A DNA stretch of 64,000 nt from Hyphomicrobiales bacterium. Its GTDB lineage: Bacteria; Pseudomonadota; Alphaproteobacteria; Rhizobiales; Rhizobiaceae. The notes beneath the pieces were generated by a model. It was not told where the DNA came from and ran no database searches. It saw only the letters and a program-made list of their open reading frames with translations. Shown here piece after piece: positions 17,815 to 26,988 of this stretch. The stretch is from NCBI GenBank assembly GCA_900466575.1, contig UBMP01000012.1, positions 108,442 through 172,441 on the forward strand. The letters are read 5' to 3'. The position numbers and the translations under genes are program-made. The first letter of the stretch is position 1. Each line of letters opens with the position of its first letter.

Positions 17815-17858
17815 GCAATTCCAGGAAAAGTGCCGGGCGGTTTTCCGTCCGGAATTGC
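17815..17858. repeat. Dispersed palindromic repeat, full copy
   Basis: GCAATTCC (17815-17822) and GGAATTGC (17851-17858) form a perfect outer 8-bp stem. Inside, GGAAAA and TTTTCC pair around GTGCCGGGCGG. It begins two bases after the aminopeptidase stop codon, so it may shape the 3' end of that mRNA. Related copies are at 53176, 3305 (shortened) and 54385 (degenerate). Confidence 0.75.
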
Positions 17859-17921
17859 GGGCGTAAATGACAACTCCAGGAGACGCGCCACTGGGCTCTC
17901 CGGGAGTTGCAGGATCGGCGG

Positions 17922-18536
17922 TCAGTTCTGCTCGACGGGGCGGCCTGTTGCAGCCGGCCTGCGGATGCGTGCGTCATCCTGGCGACCACGTGTCATACGG
18001 CCCAGAACGTCTTCCTGCCACAGGTGCTTGTGAACGAAGACCATCACGATATGTCCGGCAACGAGTGCCAGCAGTGCCCATCCCGCAGGCCCGTGGAGCA
18101 GGTGAGCCGGGGCCACCATTGCTTCATCGCTGGCGCCGGGTTGGAAGATCTGCACACCAAATGCCGAGAAGCCTCTCCCGCCACCATAGGCGCGAACGAG
18201 AGCAACGCCCGGGACGAAGATCATGAGCGCATAAAGGGCCAGATGCCCGACAAGCGAGGCAAGGCCGAGCAGGCCATGGCCATGCAGAGGGCGGGTGCGC
18301 AGGTTCATCACACCCCAGACGGCGCGGATGATCACCAGGATGAAAAGCGTCAGGCCAATCGAGTAGTGGACGCTCCAGATCGCCTTCGTCAGGGGCAGCT
18401 GCCGATCGACCAGATGAAAGATTGCCGACACGAACTGCACGGCGAAGAGAGCGGCCATCAGCCAATGCAGCACACGGCTGACAAGGCCGTAGCCATGCGG
18501 CCGGTCCCAGAGGGATTGGGTTGTATTGACGGACAT
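17922..18536 (-). CDS. Cytochrome b561-like membrane protein
   Basis: A 204-residue membrane protein with about four helices (near residues 19-42, 54-75, 88-110 and 145-172). Conserved His fit heme ligation: RVLHWLMA near 24, WSVHYSIGL near 58, and HLLHGPAGWALLALVAGH near 146-163. These match the prokaryotic cytochrome b561 family, which moves electrons from quinol to periplasmic acceptors. It stands alone and is divergent from a MarR-type regulator gene 205 bp away, which could control it. The physiological partner is unknown. Confidence 0.85.
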   Translation of the reverse strand: MSVNTTQSLWDRPHGYGLVSRVLHWLMAALFAVQFVSAIFHLVDRQLPLTKAIWSVHYSIGLTLFILVIIRAVWGVMNLRTRPLHGHGLLGLASLVGHLALYALMIFVPGVALVRAYGGGRGFSAFGVQIFQPGASDEAMVAPAHLLHGPAGWALLALVAGHIVMVFVHKHLWQEDVLGRMTRGRQDDARIRRPAATGRPVEQN

Positions 18537-18741
18537 GGAAACTCCTTATCATAGGGCTTTCAACGGGTTGCAGATGATACCCGATGACGTGGGGTTCCCC
18601 TCCCGGCGCTGATCAGTGATGCTGCAATGCGGAAAACTTGTGGCAGGCATCGGCCGTTTTTGTACACACACCGTGCTGTCTTGCAAAACGACGGCTTTGC
18701 CCTCACAATGATACGGAACCGAAACGGTCGCGGAGCCGAAC

Positions 18742-19092
18742 TTGCCGCTTGAATTGAACCCCTCGCAGGCCTTGGGTCTGTGGCATGCCGTCTCGCTGTC
18801 GCAGGTGCGGTCGGAAGCTCATGACCTGACGCTTCGGCAAATGGCGATCCTCTTGCAGATCTATCTCGTACCGCCGCCGCATACCGTGCGAGGGCTTGCC
18901 GCGACCTTGAACGTGACCAAGCCCGTTATCACCCGCGCACTCGACACGATGGGCGCAATGGGTCTCGTTGATCGTGTGCGCGACGATCAGGACCGCCGCA
19001 ACGTCATCATCAAGCGTACGGTAGCCGGCGCGCTTTATCTCGAGAAACTCGGCGATGTCGTGATCGCAGAGGCCCGCCAGCTCCCTTACTGA
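18742..19092 (+). CDS. MarR-family transcriptional regulator
   Basis: A 116-residue protein with a winged helix: VRGLAATLNVTKPVITRALD (recognition helix region, about residues 52-71), then the wing MGLVDRVRDDQDRRNVIIKRT. The short form lacks much of the C-terminal dimer helix seen in 140-150-residue MarR proteins. The start is TTG with GGAG six bases upstream; no usable ATG lies before residue 33. It is divergent from the cytochrome b561-like gene and 11 bp upstream of the NlpC/P60 gene, so it may form an operon with the latter. Confidence 0.8.
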   Translation: MPLELNPSQALGLWHAVSLSQVRSEAHDLTLRQMAILLQIYLVPPPHTVRGLAATLNVTKPVITRALDTMGAMGLVDRVRDDQDRRNVIIKRTVAGALYLEKLGDVVIAEARQLPY

Positions 19093-19103
19093 TTGGAAAC
19101 CCC

Positions 19104-19952
19104 GTGACGCTCGACAAACGGCTCAACGCCTTCCGCCCCGACCTCGCCGACGCGCGGCTTGAAGGCAAGGTGGAGGCGCGGCACTTTATCGAAGGCGAGG
19201 GCGGCACGGTCGCGACGCCGGTTGCCGATCTTCGGCCAAGGCCTGACCAGAGCGCCGGTATCGACACGCAGCTTCTCTTGGGCGAGCCGGTACGCATCTT
19301 CGAACGCCGCGATGGCTGGGCGTGGGTGCAAGCCGAGACCGACGGCTATGTCGGCTATATGGCCGAGACGGAACTTGTTGCGTCGGCTCAACAAGCGACG
19401 TTCTGGATCACCCAACCCCGCACGTTCGTCTATCCCGAGCCCGATATGAAGCGTCCGCGCCGACAAGCCCTTTCCATGGGAAGCCGCGTCGCGATTGTCG
19501 GCGAAGCGGAAACGCGGGGCACGCGCTATCTGACCCTCGCGAGCGGTGGCGCGGTGATTGCTGCCCATTGCGCGCGGATTGGGACGACGGTCGGCGACGA
19601 CTATGTCGCCATCGCTGCCCGGCTCCTGGAAACGCCCTATCTCTGGGGCGGCAAATCGGCCTTCGGCATCGATTGCTCCGGCCTTGTACAACTCGCCATG
19701 ATGATGTCCGGCAAGAGCGCGCCACGCGATAGCGACATGCAGGCCGCAGGTCTTGGCGAGGAGATCGGCTTTGATCAACTCCGCCGCGGCGATCTTGTCT
19801 TCTGGAAGGGCCACGTCGCCATCATGGAAGACGAAGAAACGATGATCCACGCCAACGGCCACACGATGAGCGTCGCCCGCGAAGGGCTCAAGGCCGCGGT
19901 GGAGCGGATCGGCTATCTCTACGGCGCGCCGACGATATGCCGGCGTCCCTGA
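19104..19952 (+). CDS. NlpC/P60 family peptidoglycan hydrolase with SH3 domains
   Basis: A 282-residue predicted cell-wall endopeptidase. Two SH3-like segments lie around residues 40-95 and 98-150. The C-terminal NlpC/P60 domain has the catalytic Cys in FGIDCSGLVQLAMM near residue 190, His in WKGHVAIMEDE near 234 and a later HANGH. This family cuts D-Glu to diaminopimelate bonds in peptidoglycan stems. There is no signal peptide, which is usual for this rhizobial subfamily and leaves the export route open. It starts at GTG with GGAAA in front. Confidence 0.88.
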   Translation: MTLDKRLNAFRPDLADARLEGKVEARHFIEGEGGTVATPVADLRPRPDQSAGIDTQLLLGEPVRIFERRDGWAWVQAETDGYVGYMAETELVASAQQATFWITQPRTFVYPEPDMKRPRRQALSMGSRVAIVGEAETRGTRYLTLASGGAVIAAHCARIGTTVGDDYVAIAARLLETPYLWGGKSAFGIDCSGLVQLAMMMSGKSAPRDSDMQAAGLGEEIGFDQLRRGDLVFWKGHVAIMEDEETMIHANGHTMSVAREGLKAAVERIGYLYGAPTICRRP

Positions 19953-19959
19953 TCAGGCA

Positions 19960-20916
19960 TCAGTATCCGAGGGTGCGGTCAACCACGTGCTCCAGCGGAA
20001 GTCCCGTTTCGTGCCGCGCGATCTGCCCCTCCACATGCCGCATCAGCGCCACGACATCGGATGCCGCCGCCGCATGCGGGGTGATGATCACATTCGGCTG
20101 CGTCCAGAGTAGACTTTCCGGCGCGAGCGGCTCTGTCTCGAACACGTCGAGCGAAGCGCCGCCGAGAGTCCCGTCATGGAGCGCAGCCAGAATATCAGCT
20201 TCGACTTGGCTCCCACCGCGTCCGGCATTGATGAAGACCGGCTTGCCGAGCGCGCCACCCTGCTTGAGCTTCGCGAATAGGGCCTTGTCGTAGATCCCAC
20301 GCGTCTCAGCCGTCAGCGGAAGCAGGCCGACGAGAATGTCGGTCTGGGCGAGAAAATCGCCTAGTCCATCGCCGTCAAAAGTCTGCATGCCTTCAATCGC
20401 CTTGGCGCTGCGCGACCAGCCGATGACATGAAAGCCCATGATTTTCAGCTTGCGCGCCGCATCCTGTCCCAGCACGCCGAGCCCCATGACACCGACGGTC
20501 ACGTCGCGCGCCTCCGGCTGCGCCAACTCCTCCCAATGACGCTTCGCCTGCGCGCGAAGATAGGCAGGCATCTGGCGCAGATGCGTGAGGCATTGCAATA
20601 CGACCCACTCGCTCATCCGGTCCGTCAGGCTGCGGTCGACGAAGCGCACCAGTGGCACTTGCTCCGGTAGCCCGCCGACACGCAGGATATGATCGACGCC
20701 CGCCCCACCTGAAAAGATTGCCTTCACATCTTTCGCCCGCTCGAAAAGCGCCGGGTCCTGTTTCCAGACCAGCGCATAATCGATGCCGGAGAGGTCGCGA
20801 CCGGAATTGGCAGGGTCGGCCATGTTGATGACCTCGCGGCCTGGAAAGGCCCCGGAAAGCGCCCCCGCGACCGCATCCGGGGAAAATTTCAGGTCAACGA
20901 TGATGGGGCTTTTCAT
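19960..20916 (-). CDS. ghrA: 2-hydroxyacid dehydrogenase, glyoxylate/hydroxypyruvate reductase A-like
   Basis: A 318-residue NAD(P)-dependent D-2-hydroxyacid dehydrogenase. The nucleotide-binding motif VMGLGVLGQDAARKL lies near residue 145. The catalytic set is Arg in FINAGRGGSQ, Glu in DVFETEPL and His in ITPHAAA. The overall layout and the SGGAGVDHIL segment are as in GhrA, which reduces glyoxylate and hydroxypyruvate. ATG 20916 follows a GTG two codons earlier; both lie right after the stop of the ABC ATPase gene, so it is probably the last gene of the yej operon. Exact substrate is inferred. Confidence 0.85.
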   Translation of the reverse strand: MKSPIIVDLKFSPDAVAGALSGAFPGREVINMADPANSGRDLSGIDYALVWKQDPALFERAKDVKAIFSGGAGVDHILRVGGLPEQVPLVRFVDRSLTDRMSEWVVLQCLTHLRQMPAYLRAQAKRHWEELAQPEARDVTVGVMGLGVLGQDAARKLKIMGFHVIGWSRSAKAIEGMQTFDGDGLGDFLAQTDILVGLLPLTAETRGIYDKALFAKLKQGGALGKPVFINAGRGGSQVEADILAALHDGTLGGASLDVFETEPLAPESLLWTQPNVIITPHAAAASDVVALMRHVEGQIARHETGLPLEHVVDRTLGY

Positions 20917-20922
20917 GCGCAC

Positions 20923-22551
20923 TCACTGTCCGACCGCTTCGCTGCGGATCGCTTTCAGATCGAAGGCGGCGGCCATCAGCGCCTTCGTATAGTCTTCTGC
21001 CGGCGCGCCAATCACCTGTTCGGCCGGACCCTGTTCAACCACCTTGCCGGCGCGCATGACGATAATGTCGTTGGCAAGCGCGCGGACGACCTTCAGGTCG
21101 TGGCTGATGAAGAGATAGGCGAGGTTATGGTCCTTCTGCAGCTTCCGCAGCAGCTCGACCACCTGCGCCTGCACGCTCATGTCGAGCGCGGAGGTCGGCT
21201 CGTCCAGCATGACGAAGCGGGGCTTGAGGATCATCGCGCGGGCGATGGCGATGCGCTGCCGCTGGCCGCCGGAAAACTCGTGCGGATAACGCCAGCGGGT
21301 AGACGCATCCAGCCCGACTTCTTCCAGAACCTCCGCCACGCGGCGGTCGCGCTCCTCGAAGGAGAGACCCGGTTCGTGGATCGCGAGACCCTCGGCCACG
21401 ATATCGGCAATGTTCATTCGCGGCGACAGCGAGCCGTAGGGGTCCTGGAAGACGACCTGCATGCGGTTGCGCAGCGGCTTCATCGCCTTGAACGAATAGG
21501 CCGCAATATCCTGGCCCACGAAGCTGATCCGCCCCTTGGACGAGATGAGCCGCGTCAGCGCGAGACCCAGCGTCGTCTTGCCGGACCCGGACTCGCCGAC
21601 AACGCCGAGCGTCTGTCCGGCCCGCAGCGTCACATTGATCCCGTCCACCGCCTTTACGTGATCCGTGACCTTGCGCAGGAAACCGGTCTTGATCGGGAAC
21701 CAGACGCGCACGTCTTCCGCTTCCATGACGATGGGCTGGCTGAGATCCGTCTGCGGCGGCCGGCCCTTCGGCTCGGCAGCGAGCAGGTGCTTCGTGTAGT
21801 CGTGCTGCGGGTGGGCAAAGATTTCCGCCGTTGGCCCCGCCTCGACGATCTCACCATGACGCATGACGCAGACCTTGTCGGCAAAGCGCCGCACGATGCC
21901 GAGATCGTGGGTGATGAAGAGCATGGCCATGCCATGATCGCGCTTCAGTTTGGCCAGCAGTTCGAGAATCTGCGCTTGCACGGTGACGTCGAGCGCCGTG
22001 GTCGGCTCGTCGGCAATCAGGATATCCGGCCTGTTGGCGAGTGCCATCGCGATCATTACGCGCTGGCGCTGGCCGCCGGAAAGCTCGTGCGGAAACGCCT
22101 TCAGCCGCTTTTCCGGCTCGCGGATGCCCACCTGGTTCAGAAGCTCCAGCGTTCGCGCTCTTGCCTTGTCGCCGCGCATCCCCTGATGCAGCTCAAGGAT
22201 TTCGCCGATCTGCCGCTCGATCGAATGTAGCGGATTGAGCGAGGTCATCGGCTCCTGGAAGATCATGGTGATGTCGTTCCCACGCACGGCACGCAGTTCC
22301 GCATCGCTCGCCTTCATCAGGTCGCGGCCCTTGAAGAGGATTTCACCAGATGGATGGCTGGCGGCCGGATAGGGCAGCAGCTTCAGCACCGAATTCGCCG
22401 TCACCGACTTGCCGGAACCGGATTCGCCGACCAGTGCGACCACCTCGCCGGGATGGATGTCGAAGGACACACCCTTGACGGCAAGCGACGTCACCCCGCC
22501 CTGGTGAAAGGCGACCTGCAGATTGCGGACGGAGAGGAGGGGATCAGTCAT
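20923..22551 (-). CDS. yejF: Double ATP-binding protein of a peptide ABC importer (YejF-like)
   Basis: A 542-residue protein with two fused ABC domains. The first has Walker A GESGSGKS near residue 41, signature LSGGQRQR near 158 and Walker B ILIADEPT. The second, after about residue 275, has GESGSGKT, FSGGQRQR and FVMLDEPT. It powers uptake through YejB/YejE. The leftward order yejA-yejB-yejE-yejF matches the enteric peptide (microcin C) importer locus. In rhizobia related systems import peptides; the ligand here is not shown by sequence. Confidence 0.93.
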   Translation of the reverse strand: MTDPLLSVRNLQVAFHQGGVTSLAVKGVSFDIHPGEVVALVGESGSGKSVTANSVLKLLPYPAASHPSGEILFKGRDLMKASDAELRAVRGNDITMIFQEPMTSLNPLHSIERQIGEILELHQGMRGDKARARTLELLNQVGIREPEKRLKAFPHELSGGQRQRVMIAMALANRPDILIADEPTTALDVTVQAQILELLAKLKRDHGMAMLFITHDLGIVRRFADKVCVMRHGEIVEAGPTAEIFAHPQHDYTKHLLAAEPKGRPPQTDLSQPIVMEAEDVRVWFPIKTGFLRKVTDHVKAVDGINVTLRAGQTLGVVGESGSGKTTLGLALTRLISSKGRISFVGQDIAAYSFKAMKPLRNRMQVVFQDPYGSLSPRMNIADIVAEGLAIHEPGLSFEERDRRVAEVLEEVGLDASTRWRYPHEFSGGQRQRIAIARAMILKPRFVMLDEPTSALDMSVQAQVVELLRKLQKDHNLAYLFISHDLKVVRALANDIIVMRAGKVVEQGPAEQVIGAPAEDYTKALMAAAFDLKAIRSEAVGQ

Positions 22552-22590
22552 TCGAATTTCCCCATTCGTGGTTTGAGCATATTCCCATCC

Positions 22591-23742
22591 TCACACCGCC
22601 TTGCGCGGATCGAACGCATCGCGCACCGCTTCGCCGATGAAGATCAGCAGCGACAGCATCACCGACATGGTGATGAAGGCCATGATGCCGAGCCAGGGGG
22701 CCTGGAGGTTGTTCTTGCCCTGCGCGATCATCTCTCCCAATGACGGCGAGCCGGGTGGCATGCCGAAGCCGAGGAAGTCGAGCGAGGTCAGCGTGGAGAT
22801 CGAGCCGGAGAGGATGAAGGGCAGAAAGGTCAGCGTTGCCACCATCGCGTTTGGCAGGAGATGGCGGAACATGATCGTGCCGTTGCCGACGCCGAGCGCG
22901 CGGGCGGCGCGGACATATTCGAAATTGCGCGCGCGCAGGAATTCCGCCCGCACCACGCCGACAAAGGCGGTCCAGGAGAAAAGCAGCATGATTCCGAGCA
23001 GCACGAAGAAGCCCGGCGGCAGGATCGCGGCGATGATGAGCAGGATATAGAGCACCGGCATGGACGACCAGATCTCGATGAAGCGCTGCATCAGAAGGTC
23101 CGTCCAGCCACCGAAATAGCCCTGCACCGCGCCCGCCGTCACGCCGATGACAGCCGAGGCAATGGTCAGCGCCAGACCGAAGAGAACGGAGATGCGGAAG
23201 CCGTAAATCAGCCGCGCCAGCACGTCGCGCGCCTGATCGTCGGTGCCAAGCCAGTTCATGTTGCCGATGATACAGCCGGGATCGTTGACGCCCTGCGGAT
23301 AGGCCGAGCAGCGCTCGTCCTTGCTCATCAGCCAGAAGGGCGCGGTCGGTGCCGAATGCGGCACATAGGAATTGACCGAATTGTAGGAGTAGCGGATCGG
23401 CGGCCAGATCATCCAGCCGTTCGCGTTGATCTCGCTGGAGATGTCCGTCGATTTGTAATCGGTCGTCGCGAGGAACCCGCCGAACTTCTCTTCCGGATAG
23501 TTCACCAGAACGGGAAACAGGATCTCGCCCTTGTAGGAGACGATCAGCGGCTTGTCGTTGGCGATCAGCTCGGCCCCGAGGCTCAAGACGAAGATCACCA
23601 TGAAGATCCAGAAAGACCAGTAGCCGCGCCGGTTGGCCTTGAAATTCTGCCAGCGCCGCTTGTTGGCGGGCGAGAGGAACGGCCGCTTTGGCGGTGCGGC
23701 GACAATCGAGATGCTTGCGGGCGTGTCGACCATATCAGACAT
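22591..23742 (-). CDS. yejE: Peptide ABC importer permease (YejE-like)
   Basis: A 383-residue inner-membrane permease. The first helix lies near residues 43-63 after a basic stretch, a periplasmic loop of about 120 residues follows, and then come five helices of the binding-protein-dependent permease domain. The coupling EAA loop is [20 protein letters not shown]. The start at 23742 overlaps yejB by eight bases; the ATG at 23733 has a better-spaced GAGGG and may be the true one, three codons shorter. Confidence 0.93.
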   Translation of the reverse strand: MSDMVDTPASISIVAAPPKRPFLSPANKRRWQNFKANRRGYWSFWIFMVIFVLSLGAELIANDKPLIVSYKGEILFPVLVNYPEEKFGGFLATTDYKSTDISSEINANGWMIWPPIRYSYNSVNSYVPHSAPTAPFWLMSKDERCSAYPQGVNDPGCIIGNMNWLGTDDQARDVLARLIYGFRISVLFGLALTIASAVIGVTAGAVQGYFGGWTDLLMQRFIEIWSSMPVLYILLIIAAILPPGFFVLLGIMLLFSWTAFVGVVRAEFLRARNFEYVRAARALGVGNGTIMFRHLLPNAMVATLTFLPFILSGSISTLTSLDFLGFGMPPGSPSLGEMIAQGKNNLQAPWLGIMAFITMSVMLSLLIFIGEAVRDAFDPRKAV

Positions 23743-24829
23743 CCCTCTTTTCAAAGTCGATGCGCGGATCCACCCAGGTATAGAGCAGGTCGGAAATGAG
23801 GCCGACGACGAGGCCGATCAGCGAGAAGATGAAGAGCGTTGCGAAGACGATCGGATAGTCGCGCTTGACGACGGCGAAATAGCCGAGCCGCCCCAGCCCG
23901 TCGAGCGAGAAGATGTTCTCGATCAGCAGCGAGCCGGTGAAGAAGGCCGAGATGAAGGCGCCCGGAAAGCCGGCAATGATGATCAGCATGGCGTTGCGGA
24001 AGACGTGGCGATAAAGCACCTGCCGGTCGGTGAGCCCCTTGGCGCGCGCCGTCACCACATATTGCTTGCGGATCTCGTCGATGAACGAGTTTTTCGTCAG
24101 CAAGGTCGTCGTCGCGAAGGCCGAGAGTGCGAGTGAGATCAGCGGCAGCGTCAGATGCCAGAAATAGTCGCCGATCTTCTGATACCATGTGAGCTGGTCG
24201 AAATTGTCGGAGACGAGGCCTCGCAAGGGGAACCAGTCATAGAAGGACCCGCCCGCGAAGAGCACGATCAGCAGGATGCCGAAGAGGAAACTCGGCACGG
24301 CATAACCGATGATGATCACACCTGACGTCCAGACGTCGAAGGCGGAGCCGTCCGAGATCGCCTTCTTGATGCCGAGCGGGATGGAAATGAGATAGGAGAA
24401 GATCAGGATCCAGACGCCGAGCGAAGCCGAGACGGGCAAGCGGTCCTTGATCAGGTTCAGCACCTTCTCGTTCGAAAAGAAGCTCTCGCCGAAATCGAAG
24501 CGGATATAGTCCCACATCATCTTGCCGAAGCGCTCGAGCGGCGGCTTGTCGAAACCAAACTGTTTCTCAAGCCGCTTGACGAGGTCCGGATCGAGCCCCT
24601 GCGCGCCGCGATATTTGGAATCGAGATCGGCGCCCGCCATGTTCTGGCTGCCGAAATCGCCGCCGCCGGAAAGCCGGTCTTCCGCACCCTTTCCCTGGCC
24701 TGTCAGATCGGCAATTGCCTGCTCGACCGGTCCGCCGGGTGCGAACTGCACGACGGCAAAGGAAATCGCCATGATGCCGACAATGGTCGGGATGATCAGG
24801 AGGAGGCGGCGTAGGATATAGGCGCCCAT
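23735..24829 (-). CDS. yejB: Peptide ABC importer permease (YejB-like)
   Basis: A 364-residue inner-membrane permease. Helix 1 lies at [19 protein letters not shown], a long periplasmic region with [11 protein letters not shown] follows, then five helices and the EAA loop [20 protein letters not shown] near residue 260. It forms the channel with YejE. It sits between yejA (102 bp upstream, with an intervening hairpin) and yejE (overlapping). Confidence 0.94.
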   Translation of the reverse strand: MGAYILRRLLLIIPTIVGIMAISFAVVQFAPGGPVEQAIADLTGQGKGAEDRLSGGGDFGSQNMAGADLDSKYRGAQGLDPDLVKRLEKQFGFDKPPLERFGKMMWDYIRFDFGESFFSNEKVLNLIKDRLPVSASLGVWILIFSYLISIPLGIKKAISDGSAFDVWTSGVIIIGYAVPSFLFGILLIVLFAGGSFYDWFPLRGLVSDNFDQLTWYQKIGDYFWHLTLPLISLALSAFATTTLLTKNSFIDEIRKQYVVTARAKGLTDRQVLYRHVFRNAMLIIIAGFPGAFISAFFTGSLLIENIFSLDGLGRLGYFAVVKRDYPIVFATLFIFSLIGLVVGLISDLLYTWVDPRIDFEKRDV

Positions 24830-24872
24830 TCTATCGGCGATCTCCGTGCGTCATATGTGTTTCGGGCCGTCC

Positions 24873-24891
24873 GTCGCGCTCGAATCGCGAC
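24873..24891 (-). other. Hairpin between yejA and yejB
   Basis: GTCGCG (24873-24878) and CGCGAC (24886-24891) flank a 7-nt loop, about 40 bp after the yejA stop. Stem-loops at this place often protect binding-protein mRNA from 3' decay or attenuate read-through, giving more binding protein than permease. There is no T-run. Confidence 0.45.
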
Positions 24892-24931
24892 ATTTGCAGT
24901 TGGAATGCCTGTGCTGCCGAAACGCAAGCAC

Positions 24932-26794
24932 CTATTTCTTGGCCGCGTCGGTCGACCACCAGATGCTGGGGAATCCGGTGCTGTAGGTCGGCAGATCCTT
25001 CGGATGCGAGAGCTTCTTCCAGTAGGCGATCTTTTCCTCGCCCGAATAGAAAAGCGGCACGACGTAATGATTGGCGAGAAGCACGCGGTCCATCGCGTGA
25101 ATGGCAGCCACCTGCTCGTCGCGGTCCTTGGCGCTGGTAATCATGTCGATCAGCTGGTCGACGGCCGGATCGGCAATGCCGGCATAGTTTTGCGAACCGG
25201 GCGTATTGGCGCTCTCGGAACCCCAGTAGTTCCGCTGCTCGTTGCCGGGATTCATGGACTCGCCCCAGACATACCAGATCATGTCATAGTCGAAGCTGCG
25301 GATGCGGTTGATATATTGCGACGTATCGACAGTGCGCAGCGTCGCCGTGACGCCGATCTTGGCGAGGCTGTTGACGAACGGCTGGATCGAGCGCACGAGC
25401 GACGGGCTGCTCAACAGGATTTCGAAGCTCATGGGCTTGCCGGTCTTGGTATCGACCATGCGGTTGCCCTTGAGCTCGTATCCCGCCGCCTTGAACAGCG
25501 CGATCGACTTCTTCAGGTTGTCGCGCACCTTCTGCGGATCGCCATTCACCGGATTGGCATAGGGGGTCGTGAAGACCTCGGGTGGAACCTTGTCCTTCAA
25601 CCCGTTGAGAATATCGAGTTCCCGGCCCTTCGGCAGGCCGGAGGAGGCAAGCTCCGTGCCCCAGAAGAAGCTGTCGACACGCTTCAGCCCGCCATAGGCG
25701 AGGTTCTTGTTCAGATCCTCGAAGTCGAGCGCATAGTTCAATGCGTCGCGAACGCGGGCGTCCTTGAACATGTCGCGGCGCATATTCGGCACCAGCGCCT
25801 GCATGATCCCGGTGGCGCGGAACGGATTTGGCAGCGCCTCGCGAATGATACGGCCATCCTTCACGGCGTCGAAGTCGTAGCGCGTCGCCCAGCGGCTTGC
25901 GCTGGCCTCGCGGTAATAATCGACATCGCCGGCCTTGAATGCCTGGAACTCCGCCTCCGGATCGGTGAAATAGACATACGTCGTCACACCAAAATTATGC
26001 ACGCCGATATTGATCGGCATTGTTGCGCCCCAATAGTCCTTGCGCAGCTCATAGCGGATGGTCGCGCCAGGCTGCATGGATGCAACCTTGTACGGCCCGG
26101 AGCCCATGGGCAGTTCCAGTGTGCTCTTTGAGATATCACGCGGATTGCCGTTCGCATCCTTGCCCTGCCACCAGTGCTTCGGGAGAATGGAAAGCTGGCC
26201 GACGATTTCGGGAAGTTCGCGATTGCCCTTCTGGTCGAAGGTGAAGGTCACTTCGCGCTCGCCACTCTTCTCGGCGGATTTGACGTGGCGATAATAGTTG
26301 GCAAGGCGCACGCTGTTGGCCTTGGCGCTCTCGAAGCTGAAGATCACGTCTTCCGGCGTCACCGGTTCGCCATCCGCCCACTTGGCCTCCGGGCGCAGCT
26401 TGAAGCTGACGGAGGAATAGTCGTCGGGATAAGAAATCGCCTCCGCCAGCAGACCATAGGAGGTCATGATCTCGTCCATGGACGATGTCATCAGTGTCTC
26501 GTAGACCCGCTCCATCCCATCGGCGGCGGCCCCCTTGTCAATCAGCGGATTGAAGCTGTCGAACGTGCCTTCGACCGAAAGCCGCAACTCGCCGCCCTTC
26601 GGCGCATCGGCATTCACATAGTCGAAATGCTTGAAGTCAGGCCCATATTTCGGCGTTCCAAAGAGGGTGAGCGCGTTGCGCCAGACCTTCTCGGGAGCCT
26701 TGTCCTGCGCCAGAACGACTGGAGGTGAAAACGCCGCGATGGCCAACAGGCCGGCAAGGCCGAGGATTGCGCGTTTCAAGCCGCCGTTGAGCAT
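24932..26794 (-). CDS. yejA: Extracellular solute-binding protein of the peptide importer (YejA-like)
   Basis: A 620-residue periplasmic binding protein (SBP_bac_5 family). The signal peptide runs to about residue 30 (AAFSPPVVLAQD). Family features are GGELRLSVEGTFDSFNPL near residue 65, EAKWADGEPVTPEDVIFSFE near 140, and RDALNYALDFEDLN near 340. ATG 26794 is chosen because it gives a standard signal peptide and has GGGAGA eight bases upstream. It is the promoter-proximal gene of the leftward yejABEF operon, divergent from mepA. Confidence 0.94.
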   Translation of the reverse strand: MLNGGLKRAILGLAGLLAIAAFSPPVVLAQDKAPEKVWRNALTLFGTPKYGPDFKHFDYVNADAPKGGELRLSVEGTFDSFNPLIDKGAAADGMERVYETLMTSSMDEIMTSYGLLAEAISYPDDYSSVSFKLRPEAKWADGEPVTPEDVIFSFESAKANSVRLANYYRHVKSAEKSGEREVTFTFDQKGNRELPEIVGQLSILPKHWWQGKDANGNPRDISKSTLELPMGSGPYKVASMQPGATIRYELRKDYWGATMPINIGVHNFGVTTYVYFTDPEAEFQAFKAGDVDYYREASASRWATRYDFDAVKDGRIIREALPNPFRATGIMQALVPNMRRDMFKDARVRDALNYALDFEDLNKNLAYGGLKRVDSFFWGTELASSGLPKGRELDILNGLKDKVPPEVFTTPYANPVNGDPQKVRDNLKKSIALFKAAGYELKGNRMVDTKTGKPMSFEILLSSPSLVRSIQPFVNSLAKIGVTATLRTVDTSQYINRIRSFDYDMIWYVWGESMNPGNEQRNYWGSESANTPGSQNYAGIADPAVDQLIDMITSAKDRDEQVAAIHAMDRVLLANHYVVPLFYSGEEKIAYWKKLSHPKDLPTYSTGFPSIWWSTDAAKK

Positions 26795-26988
26795 GCAGTT
26801 TGTCTCCCTGAATCGTCGTGACCCGCAAACATAGAGCAAATCAGGTCAAAATATAGGCCTGCCTTCCTTTGCTGCGCGACGGTTTGGCGCAAGGGGATTC
26901 ATCTAATGCTCGAATGTCGGTAGAATTGCCGCAAATCAATTTCAGGATCGACCTTCGCTATTCTGGAAATCGTCGCAGGACCTCGTGC

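Noticed and set aside
21100-22230. 376-codon plus-strand frame inside yejF
   Set aside because: It runs antisense to a protein with two full sets of ABC motifs.
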